A stretch of DNA of 64,000 bases from assembly GCA_026545225.1 (NCBI GenBank), contig CM048849.1, positions 10,279,541-10,343,540 on the forward strand. Direction: 5' to 3'. The notes below the pieces were generated by a model. It did no database searches. It was given only the letters and a program-made list of their open reading frames with translations, and was not told the origin of the DNA. Both the position numbers and the translations under genes were made by a program. Below are positions 11,398-24,210 of this stretch, piece by piece (positions within the stretch are counted from its first letter, which is position 1; each line of letters starts with the position of its first letter). The DNA comes from Cornus controversa. Taxonomy: Eukaryota > Streptophyta > Magnoliopsida > Cornales > Cornaceae.

Positions 11398-12793
11398 CCG
11401 GAGGGCCATCGGGAAGGGCGCATCGGCTCACTGCTGGGCGCCCTGGGGAAGAAGCCCAGCACATGGGAGCACGGGTTTACACATTGATTTTTAATTTCAA
11501 GAGGAAATAAGTTCCTTTGTTGGGTTTTTAGCATAAAAAGTGTAGTTTGAATATTGGAAAATTTTTTTCTTTTATTTTGAAAATACTTTAAAATATCTAA
11601 AATATTCCAGAAAATTTTAGAAAAATAAAATAGGATTTCTAAAAACAGAATAGGCCTGGAAACCTAGGTTAGAGCTAGGTTTAGATACCCTTGATGATTT
11701 AGTTACATTGTAGACTTGATTATGTGATTTGCTCTTTTAAATTGTTAGTTATTTCTTCCTTAATTATGTTCATTGAAATCATAACTATTCATTGTATATT
11801 GGATATTAGTTTAATTGTTATGAGTTATTTTTTTGTGGTTATTGGATTTTTATTAGATTAATTAATGTGTTTAAGTAGATTTAAACTTCTAAAGGCATGT
11901 ATGGATTGTCAATACCTAATAAGGTATTTAACAGATTTATAAGGGAGGCATGTGGGGATTGTCAATACCTAATAAGGTATTTAATAGGCTTACAAGGGAG
12001 GCATGTGAGGATTGCCAGTTATATAGTAAGGAATTATTATTTTTTATATATATATTTAGATAAGGACGAGGCATGTGAAGATTACCAATTACCTAATAAG
12101 ATATATAATATGTAGATAAGGGAGGCATGTCAGGATTGCCAAATAATAGTAGGATGTGTACTTAATAGGGGTTTGGGCATGTATGGATTGCCTTTGGATT
12201 AAACTTAGGGAAACGTGGTCTATATTTTGTGATAACATATAGGTAGGTACATGATATAGGATTGTCCAAATCTGGAATTGTAGGGTAAGTGAGGAAGGGT
12301 ATGTCTGTGTATATATATATATATATTTTTTTTCTACTGTCCTCATATAGAGGGTATGTTTATCGGTTCTCTAATTATGTGATAGTAGAGAGAACTTGCT
12401 TGTGGGTCTAACCCACTTTGTTGATATTTCAGGTCCCAAACAGCTTCCACCTTGAGGTTAGAGCGTGGAGTTCCTAGAGCGTGGCAGCCATATATTCCTT
12501 ACCAGACTTCAGTGTAGGGACTTAGATCCTTTCTAGAACAGTATTTACTTTTGTTATTTTTGTTATGGGGTCCTTGAGTTACAGGACTTCCAAGTTGTAT
12601 CGTTCAGACTAGTATTATATTTATTTAACATTATTTATTTTATCTCAGTTAGACTTTCCTTTCAGTATTTAAAATTCTTTCCTTTTGTCTTTGTATTCTA
12701 TGCTTGTTTGCTATAAGTTGTAGATATCTCTCAAATTTTATGTGTGAGACTGGCCACCTCATACATGAAATTTGTAGATGGTATTTCAGAAGA

Positions 12794-13100
12794 TCACTCC
12801 TCTGAAGGTATCTCTGGCCAGACTTTACTATGAAAATAGGAGCAAGGGAATATTTTGCTCACCTCCGGCCATCAGACATCCCCCAGAACATAGTAATAAG
12901 AACAAGCATTGTTCACTCCACAGTGACTTCGGCCATAACAACAATGAGTATAAAAACTTAAGGCAATAGGTAGAGGCTCTAGTCGCTAAGGGTGACTTGT
13001 CAGAATATGTCATTCAAGAAGAACAAGATAAACCCTCTGATCAATCTCAACAAAAGGTGAATAGACAGTTGAACCCTTCTCCCATTCGTGTTATCAACAC
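12794..13100 (+). pseudogene. Tat-type gag, C-terminal part
   Basis: The reading resumes after the solo LTR. It shows a CCHC-like but degraded motif (HCSLHSDFGHNNNEYKNL, first Cys replaced) followed by EALVAKGDLSEYV, which matches the segment after the Tat gag zinc knuckle. An in-frame TAG lies at 12967. This part is not functional. Confidence 0.7.
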
Positions 13101-13169
13101 TATTCATTATCGACCTGCCTCGGATCGAGAAAGCTAGTCTGAAAGGTGGTCACACCTAAGGAATGCTCA

Positions 13170-13632
13170 GAAGATTCAGAGGATTAGAGAGATCCACTCG
13201 GTGTATAACCACTCGGTTAATGTGTCAATCATCTTCACAGATGAAGAGATGAGCAAAATCCAAATACCACATGAGAACCCGCTCGTGATCAGCCTCATCA
13301 TCTCCAACTGTGAAGTAAAAAGAGTGTTGGTGGATGCAGGAAGTAGGGCGAACGTCCTGACCCTACCGGCCTTCCAATAGATGGGCCTAGAAGTAGAACG
13401 CATCAAGCCTACTGCCGAGTCACTGATAGGGTTTGATAGCAAACAAATAATTCTAACTAGGGTGGTGGAACTCCCAGTAACAGCAGCAGCAGCAAGAACC
13501 TTGACTCAGACCTTCGTCATTGTCGATTTCAACTCTTTATATAACATGATAATGGGAAAAATTTTGGATACACAGGATACAAGGAGTCCTTTCGATGCTC
13601 CATCAGCTAATGAGATGTGTAGCACCAAATGA
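13170..13632 (+). pseudogene. Tat-type aspartic protease region
   Basis: The translated stretch contains VLVDAGSRANVL at about 13326-13361. This corresponds to the D-[ST]-G active-site loop of retroelement proteases, which in Tat elements usually reads VDNGSSAD. An in-frame TAG at 13378 and later stops disable it. The domain would cleave the Gag-Pol polyprotein. Confidence 0.65.
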
Positions 13633-13873
13633 AAGGGATATAATCAACATCTTAAGAGACCAAGTAGTCGCTAAAAAGTGTTATACTCTTACGCTGAAAG
13701 GAAAGATGGCGAAGAAAGAATATGCTAAATAGCAATTACAGAATTCTCTGCTAAAGGGCGTTCCACGAGAGTAAGAAAAATAAAAGCCGATCGAGGAACC
13801 GCTCGAAGAAGTAGAGATTGTTTTCGGCAAGGATCCCACAAATCTGGGGACCTCTCTATGCCAGGAATACAAA

Positions 13874-14590
13874 ATGCAGCTGATGCAATTGTTGAGAGAA
13901 AATATAGATGTTTTTACCTGGGACCACACAGACATGCCAGGCATTGATGCGTCAGTATCATGCTATGCGCTCAATTTTAATCCAAACTACCCACCTGTGA
14001 AGCAAAAACAAAGGCGATTCACTCTAGAAAAGAATCAGATCATAGTAGCGAAAATAGATCGCCTTCATCAAGCAGGCTTCATCAGAGAAGTACACTTCCC
14101 AGATTGGCTCTCAAACATAGTAGTGGTCCAAAAAAAGAATGGCAAAGATAGTTGCGTAGACTTTACGAATTTGAACAAGGCATGCCCCAAAGATAGCTTT
14201 CCCATTCCAAAAATGATCAAATGGTCGATACCACGACTGGATATGAGCAGTTGACATTCTTTGATGCATACTCTGGATATAATCATATTCCAATGAATCT
14301 AGACGATTAGGAAAAAAATCTCGTTCATCATTGAAAAGGAAATCTATTGTTACAAGGTGATGCCATTCGACTTAAAGAACACTGGAGCAACTTATCAACA
14401 ACTGATCAACAAAGTTTTTAAAAACTTAATGGGGCGAACAGTTGAAGCATACATAGATGACATGGTGGTAAAAAGTCTCAAAAAGGAAGATCACGAGAAG
14501 CATCTGCAAGAGGTATTCGACACCCTACAAAATCACACCATGAAACTAAACCCATCAAAGTGCTCCTTTGGGGTTTCTTTGGGATAGTTC
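13874..14590 (+). pseudogene. Tat-type reverse transcriptase (broken)
   Basis: The RT N-terminal part (VQKKNGKDSCVDFTNLNKACPK) is at about 14128-14193 and the catalytic YIDDMVVKS at 14450-14476. The intervening part has a frameshift and stops near 14252-14310. YIDDMV is the usual form of the RT active site in the Tat/Athila branch of Ty3/gypsy. The frame continues with further stops toward RNase H. Confidence 0.85.
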
Positions 14591-14875
14591 CTAGAGCACA
14601 TAGTAAACTGAACAGGGATAGAAGCAAGTCCAATTCAAGTGACGGCCCTTCTTCAGAATGAGGAACCAAAAACTCACAAAGATTTTTATATCTTGACAGG
14701 GCGCATCACTGATCGGAGTAGATTTATTTCTCGGCTCTCTGACAAGTGCAAGCCCTTTTTTGATACCATCAGGGCGAAGGGAAAAGAGCTATGGGGAGTT
14801 GAAAAAAATGAAGCCCTAATGAAACTCAAGCAGTACTTAATTTAATTGCCAACACCGAAGGTTGGGGAACCTCTG
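14591..14875 (+). pseudogene. Tat-type RT/RNase H, left half
   Basis: This stretch carries the connection region (ALLQNEEPKTHKD, FISRLSDKCKPFF) and ends in LPTPKVGEPL. It is cut there by the Copia insertion. After one copy of the CTCTG duplication is removed, the codons run straight into YLYLAISQTATSAVLI at 23525-23600. Confidence 0.8.
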
Positions 14876-15949
14876 TGTTACCCAAGAATTATCCCTAGAT
14901 GGGGGGTGAATAGGAACTTTAGGCAAATAATGAAACTTTTTCAATTTACTCTGTTTTAACAAAAGTAATCTTGTTTGGACTTTTGTCAAACACTTTGGTG
15001 AGCTTATGTATTCAACAAGTGATAATGCAAATGCTCTATCTAAAAAGCTCTTATGCACTTAAATGATCTAGTGGATAAAACAAGTGTGAGTGCTCATATA
15101 AGTGCAATTTCTCATGCTTCTAATGTGTAAAAATGATGATTGCACATTTTATCAAACACATAGTATGCAACTTAATTGACAAATGGATAATCAAACAAGT
15201 ACTCAATTAATCAACATACTCCAATCATTCATCACATCCTACTTATATAAATTAAAGCATATAAACTTATAGCATTCATATATAAAATATAATGAAATTA
15301 AATATATAAAATGTTATTAGGTAAAGGAGTTAAGGATTAGAGAAATGCAAATCGAGTAATACCACGATATTTACATGGTTCGGCATCCTCGGCCTACATC
15401 CATGCCTCAAGAGCTCATCTTGAGGTTTCCACTATGAAGCTTCCCTTAAGGGTGGAAAGTAAACATTTACAATTGTCAAGTCCAATACTTGGGCTTCTTT
15501 GCTCCGGTGAACACTTTACCAAGACTTCATTGCCAAGTGCAGAACTTGGGCTTCCTTTTACTTTTGACGGCTCAAGTGAGAACCTTTACAAGCTTCCATT
15601 AAGCAATCCCTTTTACCAAGAGCACCTCTTGGACTTCCTCTCAAATAAGATGAATAGGAGTTTGAGTACAATAGAGAATATCCCTCATTGGATAGATACA
15701 CAAATGATAGCTGACATAGCTAGAGTTACAACTGATGAATCAATATGAAAGCTCAAGTTTAGATGAATATGAAAGATGAACAATAGATATGCAATGTAAG
15801 TTCACTCTTTCTCTTTTTCTTACAAGAGAGTTTTTACCAATTGATATGAAATGAAAGCTTCATGGTGAACTCACTCACAATATGTATAAGCTAAATGCAC
15901 AAGGTGAGTTTTTCTCTTGCTCTCTTATCTCCCTCAGCTAAATACAGCC

Positions 15950-16014
<65 letters not shown>

Positions 16015-16955
16015 TCTTTGAAGAATATAGCTGTTGGAGAGTTGTTGGAAGCATTAAATGTACCAAACTAGTCGTTAGATTCAGATCCAACAACTTTCAG
16101 TCGACTGAAAGTGATGTTTTAGTCGGTTGAAAATAATGTTTCAGTCGGCTGATGAAGTGGTCTAGAAACGCCATTTCTTACTGTATTTTTTAGCAGCCTG
16201 AAAGTGAGTTTTCAACAAGCTGAAACTTGATTTTCAGCAAGTTAAAACTAGGTTTTCAACAAGCTCAAATTGGACATGAAATTCATTGACTAAATGTGAC
16301 TATTGAGTATTAAAGATATTCTCAATTGGAGATCATCTCAATATTACATAAGGCTTTTTATGATTTAAACATATAAGTTCAAAACCTTATTTCTCTGATT
16401 CCTAGAGACCATTCCAAATGATATGATTGAAATACATGGTCCTAGTTATGACTTAATAATTGAGTTCTTTCAAAACTTATGAAAGCTTAAACTAACTCTA
16501 CTTTAGTAAAGACCTCATGATGTTATAAATGAAGTTCATGGCCTATTGTTTATACTCTAAGGATTTATGAATGATATGAATTATACGCATTGGTCATAGA
16601 GCATTCATGTGAGTACATCAAAGTAACTTTACAATAAATACAAAAACTCACCCAAGACTAGCCTACCCAAGTCTTTTGATCTTCAAATATGTAAGCTCTT
16701 GGGTTCCTTCATCATGTGACTTGAATTCGCTTTAACTTCTTCATTGATCTTAATTATTGATCTTTGAGTTCTATTATGATGTGGCTTCATATATCTTCTT
16801 GTAAGTCTCTTTGAAGTCCAAATCTTTTAAATACTTGAGATAATTTGATACCTTGTAAAATGCACACTCAAGTAAACTTATTAGATCTACACTACAATAG
16901 ATTGTTATCATCAAAATCATCCAAATAACCTTCGGTTGAAACTTTGAGGTCAACA
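14876..16955 (-). repeat. Copia 3' LTR
   Basis: A 2080-bp LTR that pairs with 21474-23524. It includes an (AC)n(AT)n microsatellite at about 15952-16014. A 104-codon open frame (15434-15748, plus strand) is also present in the other LTR. It runs antisense to the element and is not taken as a gene. Confidence 0.92.
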
Positions 16956-19900
16956 ATCTCTCCCTTTTTGATGATGACAAACTATTGATGTATTTTATAA
17001 CATAAATGACATAAATCATATAATCAAATGTAAGTCAAGTCATTTATGATATGCACATCATATTTTTCTCCCCCTTTGACATTATCAAAAAGGCCAATAC
17101 AATAAAGCTCTAAGAGGCGGTGATCATCTATTATATGTAGATAAGATATCAACATGTTAAAACATAACATTGGTGGGATAGAAATAATAGAATTCATAAC
17201 ACTCCCCGTCAATTAAGTAATTTTAGGTGGTTCCCCCCGTCAATGTGCATATTCTAGCAAGTTAAGATTTCTCCCCCTATGTAAATCATAATATGCATAT
17301 ATTTCAAGTCTAAACTTTCAAAGCTCAATTTAGGGATTACTCTCCTATCAAGATGCATTAAAAGAATAAAACATTTAAGTATTTGCATATATTCACGAAT
17401 TTCACAAATGAAAATTCTCCCCTTATGATCATGCTTCAAAGGAATTTAATAATAAAACCATATAGCATGTGATAAATGTTTTAAAACAAGTGCATATACT
17501 CATGTCAAAAAATTGCATGAAACCTAATAATGAGTTAATATATAAGTACAAGCATGTGATTATGATATTCATCATATAACTTCTCTCATTTTCATATCAT
17601 CAAAAGGCATAGGGAGTCAAGTAGGCAATCTCAACATCCTAGTAATCTAGGAAGTATTTCAACTAACTTTTTAAAGTTAGAAGAATTTAAGAATGTAAGT
17701 GCATGCCTAATAAAATATAGTATTTTATAGATTTCAATGGTGCCTAAAAAGTATAATGATACATTAAGTACATTGTGGGTCAAACTATGAATGATGAAGA
17801 GCATAAAAGACATCAAATGATAAAGTCTATTGTCTTAGGTATTTTCTTCCTCTTTTCATGAGGAGAAAATAGGTCTTGATAGCAAAATATGATATTGACT
17901 AATCCAAAGATTATAGTACATTTAATTGAAGATCATAAGACCTTAAAAGGTCAAATCAAGTATTAAAAACTCAAGATGTCAACCTCATCATCTAATATTT
18001 TTCTCCCTTTTGATATCCTCAAAATGGATATAATAAAGTTCATGGAGAGGTTTATCATATCACATAGCATCACATCATTTTTGACATCGTAAGAAATAAA
18101 CTCAAGGTAAGATAACACATGTGAAGATATGAATGTTTCATCATCATTCAAGTATAAGCTCAACATATCTCATATGTCTATCAAGGCTATCATAACCAAA
18201 ATGAAACAACATGAAATACAAGGTTATGTTAAGCAATTCAAAATACACATAATTATCAAATTACACATGAATACATATAAATACAAGTAAGCATGTCCAA
18301 TCAATTTCATATATCTTACTTATGCCTATTTTTCTTTTAAAAGCTCAAAATATATCACATCTAAACTCATGACCTCTTAAGAAGTGCCTAGAAGTATCTA
18401 GAGTGTTTCTAAGATACCATAATCCTAAAATGAAAGTGTCTAACAAAAATCTAGAATATCTTTCTATGACACCTAAAAGGGATACAATCTTAAGAAGAAA
18501 TGGAGTTTACCCATGATGCTCAAATCACATTCATCTTGCACGCTTTTGGAAAACTTTTTTGCACAATTTCTCATTTGTTGATTTACGAATGATATCATCC
18601 AAATAAATGAGCATAATCAACAAACTCATCATCATTGGCTTTGACAAAAAAAAAAAAGTATCATCAAATTTGTTTTTGTCAAAAATCATGTTCTATGAGA
18701 TAACCACTAAGCATTGCTTGCCAAGTTCTTTGAAGCTTATTTCACATCATATAAGACTTTTGAAAAATTTTAAACACATTTTTTAAAACTTTATGCATTT
18801 CAAATTCGAGTGGTTGTTTTACATAAACTTTCTCCAATATGAAGTCAATCAAGAATACATTAAATGAAAACATGTAGCATTCTTATTGCTTCTATTCTAG
18901 ATATATGTGCAAAATTTTTTTCATTATCATCCTTTATTCTTGGTTGAAATCTTGGGTCACTAATCTAGCTTCGTTCTATAAAGACACCTATCTCATCTTC
19001 TTAATTTCTATGTGTCTATCAAGATGTGATCATATAGTCTAGGAACTAAGTTCTAAGCAAAAATTCATTCAAGATGAATTTGTTCCTTTTGAATTACTAA
19101 AATCTAAAAATTTAAAATTTTTGGCCTCATTGATTTTCATCTAAAGATGCGAGAGCCAAATAATTGCAACTATTTCGAAACAAGAATCTTGTGTAACAAT
19201 ATCTAAAATGTTCACCTAAGATTGACCAATTTGGAGGAGGTGAAGTATTCTTCAACATATAGAAAGATCTTTGTTCTTATCATTTTGGATGCTATCTTTC
19301 TAAGGATCTTTGGTTTCCTTTGAGATTTTTTTAGTGTGGACTCATTTGAAATGTCTCTAATCCATCTATACATTTTGGATAAAAGATTCTCAAATCTTTG
19401 CACAAGATGTTGATTGATAGATGATAAACATATATTTAAATAATCAACATACTCTCATGTATAGTTTTGTTGAAAAGATTTATAACCAAGATTATTCCAA
19501 TCAAAACCAAAGATCATGACATAATCACATAAATTTTCACAAATCGAACAAATAGAGTTTTAGCTCAACGTTTGGAATTTAATATCCTTTAAGTTTAGGT
19601 GATTATATAACATGATACTCATAGATATAAGAGTGTAATCTCTATGCTCGCTTGGCACTTTGTCAAATTAAACATTCTTAATATTGCTATGCATATCCAA
19701 TGTGCAAAGATTTCTTTCAAGAATACTTTGATAATAATAAGTTTGCCACTAGCTTACTAAATATGTACATGTCTTATGAGTTATAAAGTTGCCACTAGCT
19801 TATATAGGTTTTCTCATAAGTCATTATCAAAGTGTTTCATATTGCCCTAAAGTTACTTTGTGAATAATAAACTTGTTACTAGCTTATTAAATATGAGCAT

Positions 19901-21473
19901 GTTTTATAAAACATAAGCTTGCCACTAGCTTATATGGATTTTCATAAACCACTTTCAAAACACTTTATATCTTTAAGAATTTTGGCCTAAAAAAAATATC
20001 CTTGCAAATTTTTTGCACAACTCTTTAATGGTTGATTTAGAGGTTTGATATATCTAGCATAATCAACAATTTCTTCATATATGAAATTGATATAAAATAT
20101 TACATCCCACTTAATCTCTTAATCAAAATCATTGTTTATAAGGCAACCATAAGATTTGATGTAAAAAATTATTTCTTACCTAATCTTTTAATCAAAATAT
20201 AACAAATGAGATCAAAGACTTTTGAGCTCAAATGGTTGCATCAAATAAACATTACTCAGGTATAAGAATTTTATGTTTACATTAAATATGTATATACACC
20301 TATTAAGCACAAGAATGTTCTTATCACTTAAGTATTATGGAATGTGTAAAAGTGAGTTGAAAAGATTTTAAGGATTTTCAATCTTAAAGGATCACTTTCA
20401 AGAAATTTCAAGAATTTTATAAAAACTTTGCACAAGTTGTTGATTCAAATATAAGGTCATTAACATATACTTGAAGAATCAAAAATTTCTTTTCTATGGC
20501 CTTGATGATCAAGATGCTAAGTCTTGACTAAGACTAATTGTTCATGATATAGTCACATAGACAAACCAATTGGTTCGGATTCCAACCAATAAATGCTCGA
20601 GTGATCATATATCATGATTTCTAATTTAAACCAAGTGTGCAAAGACTTGAAAATTTTATCTTTGAGATTCGACTTTGAGCATTTTGGATTTTCTTACGAT
20701 TTATATATTGAATCTTTGGAGCAATCTATTGAAGAAATATTTCAACATGATTATATGTAAATCGCATAGATTTTTGAAAATTGAACATGTTTTTCTATTC
20801 AAGAGAATAGTCTTGATAAACACCTATGCCACTTAGGATGTTTTAATCATTTAAATCATAGCATGCGCACCCAAGATAAGAAACATTTAGCAAATGGTCT
20901 TTCAATTTATTTCTTATTCAAAAAGCTCTTTCTTGTTAAAGGTTAAGTCTTTTAATCTTAAAAGATTGAATGTTCTATTAGATTCTTTCTAAGAAGGAAT
21001 ACTTCAATATGAGAATTCAAATATGAATCATTCCCATAATCTAGTGAGATATAAGCTTGCCACTTAGCTCAAGGATTCTCATAGATTATTTCAAGATGTC
21101 TCATATCTCCAATATTGATATGAATTTGGAGATTTTCGTATGAATTAAATGCCTAATAAAAGATGTTCATTGCCAAGATATGGAGATAAAACAATTTTAA
21201 ATCATAAGCATTTCATTTTTAATCTTCTTTTGAAACATGTACTCCTTCTAAAATTTATGAGGTTCATTCTTAATGACTTACCACATTCTATAAATTTTAG
21301 ATTGAATGAAAATCTTCATTCTTTACTTCCAATGAATGTAAATATGCTCAAAAAATATTGGAGGTCTATTTGGGGATTGTCCTATTTCGAATGTGGGTTC
21401 TTCATCATTGTTTGCCATTGATCGTCTCTAAAACGGTTAAGTCCTATTCTAGAGCCCAAGCTCTGATACCAAT
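16956..21473 (-). pseudogene. Copia pol remnant with repeated RT cores
   Basis: Reading minus, a true Copia RT is recognisable from about 19000 to 18540. KARLVTQDFNQE is near 18960, VYVKQPLEF near 18820 and the catalytic IYLDDIIRKSTNEKLCKK near 18615-18560, all with stops and frameshifts. Further degenerate copies of the same palm segment occur at about 19460-19370 (LCKRFENLLSKM), 20090-19990 and 20500-20400 (VYVNDLIFEST). An MQPFELKSL-like segment precedes the third. Two tandem blocks at about 19725-19975 share GCCACTAGCTTA. No Gag or integrase is readable. Confidence 0.7.
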
Positions 21474-22548
21474 TGTTACCTAAGAATTGTCCCTAGAGGG
21501 GGGGGGGGGATGAATAAGAACTTTAGGCAAATAATGAAACTTTTTCGATTTACCTTATTTTGACAAAAGTATTTTTGTCAAACACTTGGTGAGCTTATGT
21601 ATTCAACAAGTGAGAATACAAATGCTCTATCTAAGAAACTCTTATGCATTTAATTGATCTAGTGCATACAACAAGTGTGAGTGCTCATATAAGTGCAATT
21701 TCTCATGCTTGTAATGTGTAAAAATGATAATTGCACTTTATCAAACACATAGTATGCAACTTAATTGACAAATGGATAATCAAACAAATACTCAATTAAT
21801 CAACATACTCCAATCATTCATCACATCCTACTTATATAAATTAAAGCATATAAACTTATAGCATTCATGTATAAAATATAATAAAATTAAATATATAAAA
21901 CGCTATTAGGTAAATGAGTTAAGGATTAGAGAAATGCAAATCAAGTAACACCACGATATTTACATGGTTCGGCATCTTCGGCCTACGTCCATGCCTCAAG
22001 AGCTCATCTTGAGGTTTCCACTATGAAGCTTCCCTTAAGGGTGGAAAGTAAACATTTACAATTGTCAAGTCCAATACTTGGGCTTCTTTGCTCCGGTGAA
22101 CACTTCACCAAAACTTCATTGCCAAGTGCAGAACTTGGGCTTCCTTTCACTTTTGACGGCTCAAGTGAGAACCTTTACAAGCTTCCATTAAGCAATCCCT
22201 TTTACCAAGAGCACCTCTTGGACTTCCTCTCAAATAAGATGACTAGGAGTTTGAATACAATAGAGAATATCCCTCAATGGATAGATACACAAATGATAGC
22301 TCACATAACTAGAGTTACAACTGATGAATCAATATGAAAGCTCAAGTTTAGATGAATATGAAAGATAAACAATAGATATGTAATGTAAGTTCACTCTTTC
22401 TCTTTTTCTTACAAGAGAGTTTCTACTAATTGATATGAAATGAAAGTTTCATGGTAGAACTCACTCACAATATGTATAAGCTAAATGCACAAGGTGAGTT
22501 TTTCTCTTGCTCTTTTATCTCCCTCAGCTAAATACAGTCTAAACACAC

Positions 22549-22601
<53 letters not shown>

Positions 22602-23524
22602 TTTTTTGAAGAATATAGTTGTTGGAAGGTTGTTGGAAGCATTAAATGCACCAAACTAGCCGTTAGATTCAGATCCAACAACTTTCAGTCGGTTGAAAGT
22701 GATATTTCAGTCAATTGAAAATAATGTTTCAGTCGGCTGATGAAGTGCTCTAGAAACGCCATTTCCTACTGTATTTTTCAGCAGTCTGAAAGTGAGTCTT
22801 CAACAAGCTGAAACTGGGTTTTCAACAAGTTTAAACTAGACATGAAGTTCATTGACTAACTGTGAATATTGAGTATTAAAGATATTCCCAATTGGAGATC
22901 ATCTCAATATTACATAAGACTTTTTATAATTTAAACATATAAGTTCAAAGTCTTATTACTCTAATTCTTAGAGACCATTCCAAATGATATGATTGAAATA
23001 CATGGTCCTAGTTATGCCTTAATAATTGAGTTTTTTCAAAGCTTATGAAAGCTTGAATTAATTCAACCTTAGTAAAGGCCTTATGATGTTATAAATGAAG
23101 TTCATGGCATATTGCTTATACTCTAAGGACTTATGAATGATATGAATTATATACATTGGTCCTAGAGTTTTCATGTGAGTATATCAAAGTAACTTTACAA
23201 TAAATACAATAACTCACCAAAGACTAGCCTACCCAAGTCTTTTGATCTTCAAATCTGTAAGCTATTGGGTTCCTTCATCATGTGGCTTGAATTCGCTTCA
23301 ACTTCGCCATTGATCTTGATTATTGATCTTTGAGTTCTATGATCATGTGGCTTCATATATCTTCTTGTAAGTCTCTTTGAAGTCCAAAGCTTTTAAGATA
23401 TACTTGAGATAATTTGATACCTTGTAAAATGCACACTCAAGTAAACTTATTAGATCTACATTACAATAGATTGTTATCATCAAAATCACCTAAATAACCT
23501 TCGGTTGAAACCTTGAGGTCAACA
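21474..23524 (-). repeat. Copia 5' LTR
   Basis: A 2051-bp LTR that pairs with 14876-16955, with a few percent difference in sampled stretches. It carries a long (AT)n run at about 22552-22599 where the other LTR has (AC)n(AT)n. Confidence 0.92.
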
Positions 23525-23625
23525 CTCTGTATTTATACCTTGCAATATCTCAAACAGCCACCAGTGCAGTTCTAATTAGAGAGCTCGGCAAAAGGCAATG
23601 CCTAGTGTGTAAGAACCACAACTAT
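23525..23625 (+). pseudogene. Tat-type RNase H, right half (truncated)
   Basis: The translation after the Copia insertion is LYLYLAISQTATSAVLIREL, the conserved start of the Tat RNase H. Similarity ends near 23625 where TAGGGGTGCACAAAG begins. Integrase and the 3' LTR are missing, so the Tat element is truncated here. Confidence 0.8.
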
Positions 23626-24210
23626 TAGGGGTGCACAAAGAACCAATAGAATTGGAACCATAGCTGAACCGAATCGAACCGTTCACTACAGTTCCGATTC
23701 CGGTTCCAAATTTTAAGAATTGTTCAATACGGTTCCAGTTCCGGTTCCAAGTCAAGAAACCGAAATTAGAACCAGAACCGTTAGAAAAAATATTTATATA
23801 TAATTTATAATATATAAATAAATAATAATAGCTTCTAAATTCTAGTGTTCTATATAAATATCTATTACACCGACGACAATTGTACTTGGTGTTATATATC
23901 TTTTTTCTTTTTCAAAAAATCAAAAGAAAATCATGAACATATGATGGACAATGAATGTGAAAAAGTTATTTGAAAAGTTATTGGACAAGTACATGCATTA
24001 TAGATACACAACAAAATTAAGGTACAAAAAGGCATAAGAAGGAGCCCATTAATTTATAATTCGCATGTGGTGCCAAACTAAACCATACAAAACTTTCAGT
24101 CTCTCACTTAGAACTTCAAATGTGTCAAGCAAGCTTCAAACTTGTAGCTGGGCCTGTTCATTTCTGAGTAGTATTTTGGTTCGTGATGAGTTTATCAATC
24201 TAAGTTTGAT
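23626..24210. other. Possible hAT terminus, otherwise gene-free
   Basis: TAGGGGTGCACAAAGAACC at 23626, followed by repeats of GAACCG/GGTTCC, resembles the subterminal region of plant hAT elements. No matching opposite end or 8-bp duplication was found, so this is a weak call. The rest is AT-rich non-coding DNA. Confidence 0.3.

Larger units (their letters stand above)
8346..12788 (+). mobile_element. Tekay/Del-like solo LTR inserted in Tat gag
   Basis: The segment starts TGTAATACCCCATAATTTTG and ends GGTATTTCA, flanked by perfect GAAGA duplications (8341-8345 and 12789-12793). It contains no pol coding. The start matches the LTR that follows a chromodomain-type pol fragment at 46341 on minus, including the GGAGTG..TTTAAATATTTT block, which gives the family. 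The 4443-bp length includes two later insertions (8639-10170 and 10827-11397), leaving an LTR of about 2.3 kb. Removing it plus one GAAGA joins the gag halves in frame (KNSK then ITPLKVS). Confidence 0.85.
14876..23524 (-). mobile_element. Decayed Ty1/Copia element
   Basis: The element is 8649 bp with LTRs at 14876-16955 and 21474-23524 and a perfect CTCTG duplication (14871-14875 and 23525-23529). The LTRs begin TGTTAC and end TCAACA. GCTCTGATACCA at 21460-21471 is the reverse complement of an initiator-Met PBS, and the minus-sense purine tract AAAAAGGGAGAGA abuts the other LTR at 16956, so the element runs on minus. The interior carries Copia RT motifs but no long frame. It interrupts the Tat RNase H. 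Confidence 0.92.

Noticed and set aside
15434-15748. 104-codon open frame, repeated at 22023-22337
   Set aside because: Both copies lie in the Copia LTRs, on the strand opposite to the element. The differences I counted (about eight, of which five change the residue) show no sign of coding constraint.
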